9,279 nucleotides of DNA from CBDULQ01 sp965368115 (GTDB lineage: Bacteria > Pseudomonadota > Gammaproteobacteria > SZUA-229): positions 1-9,279 of the forward strand of contig CBDULQ010000148.1 of assembly GCA_965368115.1 (NCBI GenBank). Reading direction: 5' to 3'. The position numbers and the translations under genes were made by a program. The number at the start of each line of letters is the position of its first letter. Positions within the stretch are counted from its first letter, which is position 1. The notes below the pieces were generated by a model. That model was not told the DNA's origin, did no database searches, and saw only the letters and a program-made list of their open reading frames with translations. This document shows, one piece after another, positions 6,237 through 9,279 of the stretch.

Positions 6237-7892
6237 ATGACCAGAATACTGATTCTGACCGGCCTGCTGTTGTTGTCTTCCGCATTATCGGCCAGTCCCC
6301 AGGCGTCGATAGCGGTCTCGCATAGCACCGCGGATCACAGTCGTTTCGAAGCACTCAAACAACCTTTCAGCAGTGGGCCGCAAGTCACTCGCGCATGCCT
6401 GTCCTGTCATACCGAAGCGGCCTCCCAGCTACACAAAACAACGCACTGGACCTGGGATTACCTGCATCCGCAGACCGGTCAACGGCTCGGCAAGGGTCGG
6501 GTCGTGAATGTATTCTGCGGCAGCGTCATGGATAACTACGAACGTTGTACGTCCTGTCACATCGGCTATGGCTGGAAAGATCAGCATTTCGATTTCAGCA
6601 GTGAAGAGAATGTGGATTGCCTGGTTTGCCACGACACGACCGGTACTTATGTCAAGCCGTCGGCTGATGCCGGTCATCCGGCTTATGAAGACAAGATCAA
6701 AAACGGCAAAATTGTGATTGAAAACAATAAGCCGATGAAGAAAGTCGATCTGAATCGAGTGGCTCAGCATGTCGGCAAGACCAGTCGCTTTAACTGCGGC
6801 AATTGCCATTTTTACGGCGGCGGTGCGGATGGTGTTAAACACGGTGATCTGGACAGCTCGCTGAATGCACCGAATCATGCGCTCGATGTACATATGGATG
6901 CTCAGGGCCTTAATTTCAGCTGTGCGACCTGTCATACTGCAATCGATCATGATGTGGCTGGTAGTCGTTATGCCGGACAGGCGAAAGATACCGTTGGCAT
7001 CGATATTCCGGGTAAAACACAGGGTGGTCGGGCATCCTGCGAATCCTGCCATGGTCTGCATCCGCATCCGTCAACAGTGAATAACAAACTCAACGATCAT
7101 GTCGACAAGGTGGCCTGTCAGACCTGTCATATTCCCGCTTTTGCACGCGGTGGCGTAGCAACCAAGACACTCTGGGACTGGTCACAGGCAACCGAAAAGC
7201 TGAAGACCGATGCAGACGGCAATCTGTTGCTCAATGAAAAGGGTAAGCCGATACGGGTTGTCGAGAAAGACGAACACGGCCATCCCAGTTACATGAGTCA
7301 TAAAGGGCGTTTCGAACATGGCGAAAATGTGATACCCGAATATTACTGGTACGACGGTGATGTCGAGTACACCTTGCTGGACGATGAAGTCGATCCGAAT
7401 CAAGTGGTCTCGGTGAATCGTATTCAGGGTAGTTATGACGACGATGATTCCAGAATCTGGCCATTCAAGCGCATGGTGGGTAAACAGCCCTACGATAAAA
7501 AATACAATCGCCTGCTGGCGACCAAAGTGTACGGCCCGGATACCGACACCGCCCTGTGGAGTAATTACGATTGGCCCAAAGCGTTACAGGCCGGCCAGGC
7601 GGAGGCGGTAAAGGCGGGTGTCACCGAGTATGAATTCAGCGGTGAATACGGCTTCGTCGACAATGAAATGTACTGGCCGATCACTCACATGGTGGCACCC
7701 GCAGAGGATGCGTTACGATGCGCAGAGTGTCATTCGCGCCAGGGGCGACTGGCGAATCTGGCGGGATTCTACATGCCGGGTCGTGATCGTTTTGCGGAAC
7801 TGGACCTGGTGGCGCTAGTGTTCATCGGGCTAACACTGGCAGGTGTCCTGCTGCACTTGCTGATCCGTATCGTAATGGGGCTGAGGAAGTGA
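6237..7892 (+). CDS. Octaheme c-type cytochrome, tetrathionate reductase (OTR) family, membrane-anchored
   Basis: Periplasmic multiheme redox enzyme of 551 residues. A Sec signal peptide (1-19, cut near ALSA) is followed by eight CxxCH heme sites starting at C54, C104, C128, C187, C229, C268, C294 and C495. About 197 residues separate sites 7 and 8. The order of sites and motifs such as CHFYGGG after heme 4 and CHIPAFARGG after heme 7 fit the OTR family, known from Shewanella to reduce tetrathionate and, in vitro, nitrite and hydroxylamine. Residues about 522-547 form a C-terminal membrane helix with a short basic tail, unlike a purely soluble enzyme. The cytochrome b gene starts 1 nt after the stop codon, so electrons probably pass between the quinone pool and the hemes. 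The physiological substrate is not decided by sequence; tetrathionate is the best guess. The start at 6237 is favoured by the signal peptide, although no good Shine-Dalgarno sequence precedes it. Confidence 0.93.
   Translation: MTRILILTGLLLLSSALSASPQASIAVSHSTADHSRFEALKQPFSSGPQVTRACLSCHTEAASQLHKTTHWTWDYLHPQTGQRLGKGRVVNVFCGSVMDNYERCTSCHIGYGWKDQHFDFSSEENVDCLVCHDTTGTYVKPSADAGHPAYEDKIKNGKIVIENNKPMKKVDLNRVAQHVGKTSRFNCGNCHFYGGGADGVKHGDLDSSLNAPNHALDVHMDAQGLNFSCATCHTAIDHDVAGSRYAGQAKDTVGIDIPGKTQGGRASCESCHGLHPHPSTVNNKLNDHVDKVACQTCHIPAFARGGVATKTLWDWSQATEKLKTDADGNLLLNEKGKPIRVVEKDEHGHPSYMSHKGRFEHGENVIPEYYWYDGDVEYTLLDDEVDPNQVVSVNRIQGSYDDDDSRIWPFKRMVGKQPYDKKYNRLLATKVYGPDTDTALWSNYDWPKALQAGQAEAVKAGVTEYEFSGEYGFVDNEMYWPITHMVAPAEDALRCAECHSRQGRLANLAGFYMPGRDRFAELDLVALVFIGLTLAGVLLHLLIRIVMGLRK
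7883..7889 (+). promoter_or_regulatory. Ribosome binding site of the cytochrome b gene, inside the octaheme gene
   Basis: GAGGAAG lies within the last codons of the octaheme gene, 4 nt before the ATG at 7894. With the stop codon at 7890-7892 this favours translational coupling and supports Met at 7894 over the in-frame Met at 7903. Confidence 0.7.
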
Positions 7893-7893
7893 T

Positions 7894-8511
7894 ATGAAAG
7901 CGATGATCTACAAACGCTTCGAACGATTCTGGCACTGGACTCAGGCCTTCCTGATCGTTAATTTGATGATCACCGGTTTCGAGATCCATTCTATTTATCA
8001 GTTGTATGGCTTCGAGAAAGCAGTGAATCTACACATCATTCTGGCGTGGGGCCTGATTGCGTTATGGGCGTTCGCTATTTTCTGGCATCTGACAACCGGG
8101 CAGTGGCGTCACTATATTCCCACTACTGAAAAGTTGCTGGCCATGGTGCGCTACTACAGTTTCGGCATCTTCCTGCACGAAACCAAACCCTACAAGAAAT
8201 CGCTCAGTGCCAAACACAATCCATTGCAACGGCTGGCTTATCTGGCTTTCAAGTTGCTCATTTCACCGGCAATCTGGATGTCCGGTCTGCTGTATCTTTA
8301 TTACACCGACTGGACCGCGTTGGGTATCGAAGGGCTCAGTCTCGGCCAGGTTGCCTTTGTACATACCGCCGCTGCCTATGCCATGCTGGTATTTTTTATC
8401 GCTCATGTCTATCTGGCGTTTACCGGCAAGCCATTTTATGAATATGTAAAAGCAATGATTACCGGTTACGAAGATATTCCTGATAGCGATAAACCTGTAT
8501 CTGGCGATTAA
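7894..8511 (+). CDS. Cytochrome b561-type membrane subunit (quinone-linked partner of octaheme cytochrome)
   Basis: Inner-membrane b-type cytochrome of 205 residues with four hydrophobic segments (about 16-36, 44-66, 113-137 and 152-176). It belongs to the cytochrome b561 / formate dehydrogenase gamma / thiosulfate reductase cytochrome b group. Candidate heme ligands are H14 (RFWHWTQ), H47 (NLHIILAW) or H65 (FWHLTTG), H157 (FVHTAAAYAML) and H171 (IAHVYLAF), enough for two b hemes. The KHNPLQRLAY segment (about 107-116) before the third helix is typical of this group. It should exchange electrons between quinol and the periplasmic octaheme protein encoded just upstream; the 1-nt gap supports one complex. 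The direction of electron flow, reductase or oxidase, is not shown by the sequence. Confidence 0.92.
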   Translation: MKAMIYKRFERFWHWTQAFLIVNLMITGFEIHSIYQLYGFEKAVNLHIILAWGLIALWAFAIFWHLTTGQWRHYIPTTEKLLAMVRYYSFGIFLHETKPYKKSLSAKHNPLQRLAYLAFKLLISPAIWMSGLLYLYYTDWTALGIEGLSLGQVAFVHTAAAYAMLVFFIAHVYLAFTGKPFYEYVKAMITGYEDIPDSDKPVSGD

Positions 8512-8564
8512 AGGCCTCTGAATTCCGAATTTATAAATTGTCGACAGCTTGTATGGGATCAGGT

Positions 8565-8630
8565 ATGAAACGGCTTAAGCAATTAATTCCCGAGTGGATA
8601 GCGCCTGATGTGCTGAACAGGTCGATATGA
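8565..8630 (+). CDS. Possible 21-residue peptide after the cytochrome b gene
   Basis: A small frame, MKRLKQLIPEWIAPDVLNRSI, starts at 8565 with GGGA 6 nt before it. Its stop overlaps the start of a 12-codon frame (8627-8665) in an ATGA arrangement. It is too short to judge coding potential and may be chance. It lies 53 nt after the cytochrome b stop codon, so it could be on the same transcript. Confidence 0.15.
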   Translation: MKRLKQLIPEWIAPDVLNRSI

Positions 8631-8638
8631 ATCAGGCG
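8602..8638. repeat. Inverted repeat between convergent genes
   Basis: CGCCTGAT (8602-8609) and ATCAGGCG (8631-8638) are perfect 8-bp inverted copies around a 21-nt loop, in the 150-nt gap between the cytochrome b gene and the convergent lipoprotein gene. This position is right for transcription termination, but the loop is long and only AGTTTCT follows on the + strand, so a standard intrinsic terminator is doubtful. Confidence 0.35.
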
Positions 8639-8661
8639 AGTTTCTGGTTCATTCATCTCGT

Positions 8662-9279
8662 TTAGTGGCAGCTTACTTCGATAGTCTTGAGCACGTTTTC
8701 CAGCATTCGCTGTTCGTCAGAGGTGGAATAGGAACTGAAAAATGACAGCGCGTAGTCACCCTGTATACAGGTATAGTAGCGCTGTTTTATGACCTGGTTG
8801 TTAACGCGCATGGTGACATCGGCATAGCCAAAGCTGGCGCGATTGAGCGTCATGGTATTGCAGGTTTCCGCCATATGAAGGTCCAGCTGGGTATTGTTAA
8901 ATAACTGGCGTGCGTGATAGAGATAATCGCAGCCGTTTTTAATGCCCGGGGCCATTTCGATACTTTCAGCAATGGCGCCGATACTGGGATTGAATTTGAC
9001 CGGTGTTCCGGGGGGGTGCTGGAAAAAATAGAACAGTGGAATCGAATTCCTGATCGAATGATCATAAACCTTCTTTGTAGACTGGTTGTCACCGAGCAGT
9101 ACATCCGCGCCAACCCGAGTCATTTTCCGCATATGTTCGCGGGACAGGGTATACCAGGTCACGGGCTTTTTGACAGTCAGTTTGAAATAATCGTTTCTGT
9201 AGACTTTCTGGTCAGTGGTGTAGGTTTCCATCGATACGGTTGGTTGATGAGTCGCACAGCCGGTCAATATCAAAATAAT
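8662..9279 (-). CDS. Putative lipoprotein of unknown function (5' partial)
   Basis: The gene runs off the right edge of the window. The first Met in the window (9271-9273) is preceded in frame by Ile-Ile, so it lies within the hydrophobic core of a signal peptide, and the true start is further upstream. The segment ends in the lipobox LTGC, with the lipidated Cys encoded at 9256-9258, and continues ATHQ. There is no Asp at the +2 position, so an outer-membrane destination is plausible. The mature part, of roughly 198 residues, includes YFKLTVKKPVTWYTLSREHM, PLFYFFQHPPGTPVKFNP, and the ending YALSFFSSYSTSDEQRML...LKTIEVSCH. The early 'F.L.V..P..W' and late 'Y.L.F...DE...L..VLKTI' pattern resembles PsbP/Mog1-like small envelope proteins; this is an inference from pattern only. 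Four Cys in the mature region, besides the lipid Cys, could form disulphides. It is convergent with the cytochrome b gene and is probably not part of that operon. Confidence 0.85.
   Translation of the reverse strand: MILILTGCATHQPTVSMETYTTDQKVYRNDYFKLTVKKPVTWYTLSREHMRKMTRVGADVLLGDNQSTKKVYDHSIRNSIPLFYFFQHPPGTPVKFNPSIGAIAESIEMAPGIKNGCDYLYHARQLFNNTQLDLHMAETCNTMTLNRASFGYADVTMRVNNQVIKQRYYTCIQGDYALSFFSSYSTSDEQRMLENVLKTIEVSCH

Noticed and set aside
6429..7067. A 212-codon open frame on the - strand
   Set aside because: It lies entirely opposite the octaheme cytochrome gene, whose eight heme motifs prove the + strand frame. The - strand product shows no domain and is a shadow of that gene.

Overview
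The window looks like ordinary chromosomal DNA from a Gram-negative, respiratory proteobacterium, most likely a gammaproteobacterium. Supporting signs are a lipoprotein with a classical lipobox, a VPLP-type PEP-CTERM sorting tail, a NarX/NarL-style two-component pair and a membrane-linked octaheme cytochrome. GC content is moderate, and the long intergenic gap is more AT-rich than the genes. I saw no rRNA, tRNA, CRISPR array, transposase or phage gene. Taxonomy below class level cannot be judged from this sequence.

Left part (1-4386, all + strand). The window opens inside a gene for an envelope protein with two Lcl_C/DUF1566 domains and a C-terminal MopE-type calcium/copper-binding-like motif. 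After 105 nt comes a tight three-gene cluster: a NarL-family response regulator, a small exported protein with a PsbP/Mog1-like look, and a 7TM sensor histidine kinase with an extracellular jelly-roll-like domain. The exported protein sits between regulator and kinase, with gaps of 18 and 32 nt. This is the most intriguing arrangement in the window: a possible periplasmic accessory factor made together with a two-component system.

Middle (4409-5883, - strand). A Dph6/DUF71-family PP-loop ATPase (COG2102) is convergent with the kinase gene, only 22 nt apart. Upstream of it lies a PEP-CTERM secreted protein. The 185-nt gap between them carries two small inverted repeats. The PEP-CTERM gene and the cytochrome operon are divergent and share a 353-nt intergenic region. 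It holds a good candidate FNR/ANR box with a correctly placed -10 element for the cytochrome genes, a weak sigma-54-like site for the PEP-CTERM gene, and a short palindrome.

Right part (6237-8511, + strand). An octaheme c-type cytochrome of the tetrathionate reductase (OTR) family, with eight CxxCH motifs and a C-terminal membrane anchor, is followed 1 nt later by a cytochrome b561-type membrane subunit. Together they look like a quinol-linked periplasmic reductase or oxidase module, plausibly switched on under oxygen limitation. Finally, a lipoprotein gene on the - strand runs off the right edge.

How the genes connect: the kinase/regulator cluster and the octaheme/cytochrome b operon are clear functional units. 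Nothing in the sequence ties the two units to each other directly. I do not see a clearly novel defence or mobile system here. The best leads are the exported protein embedded in the two-component operon and the predicted FNR-type control of the membrane-anchored octaheme reductase.
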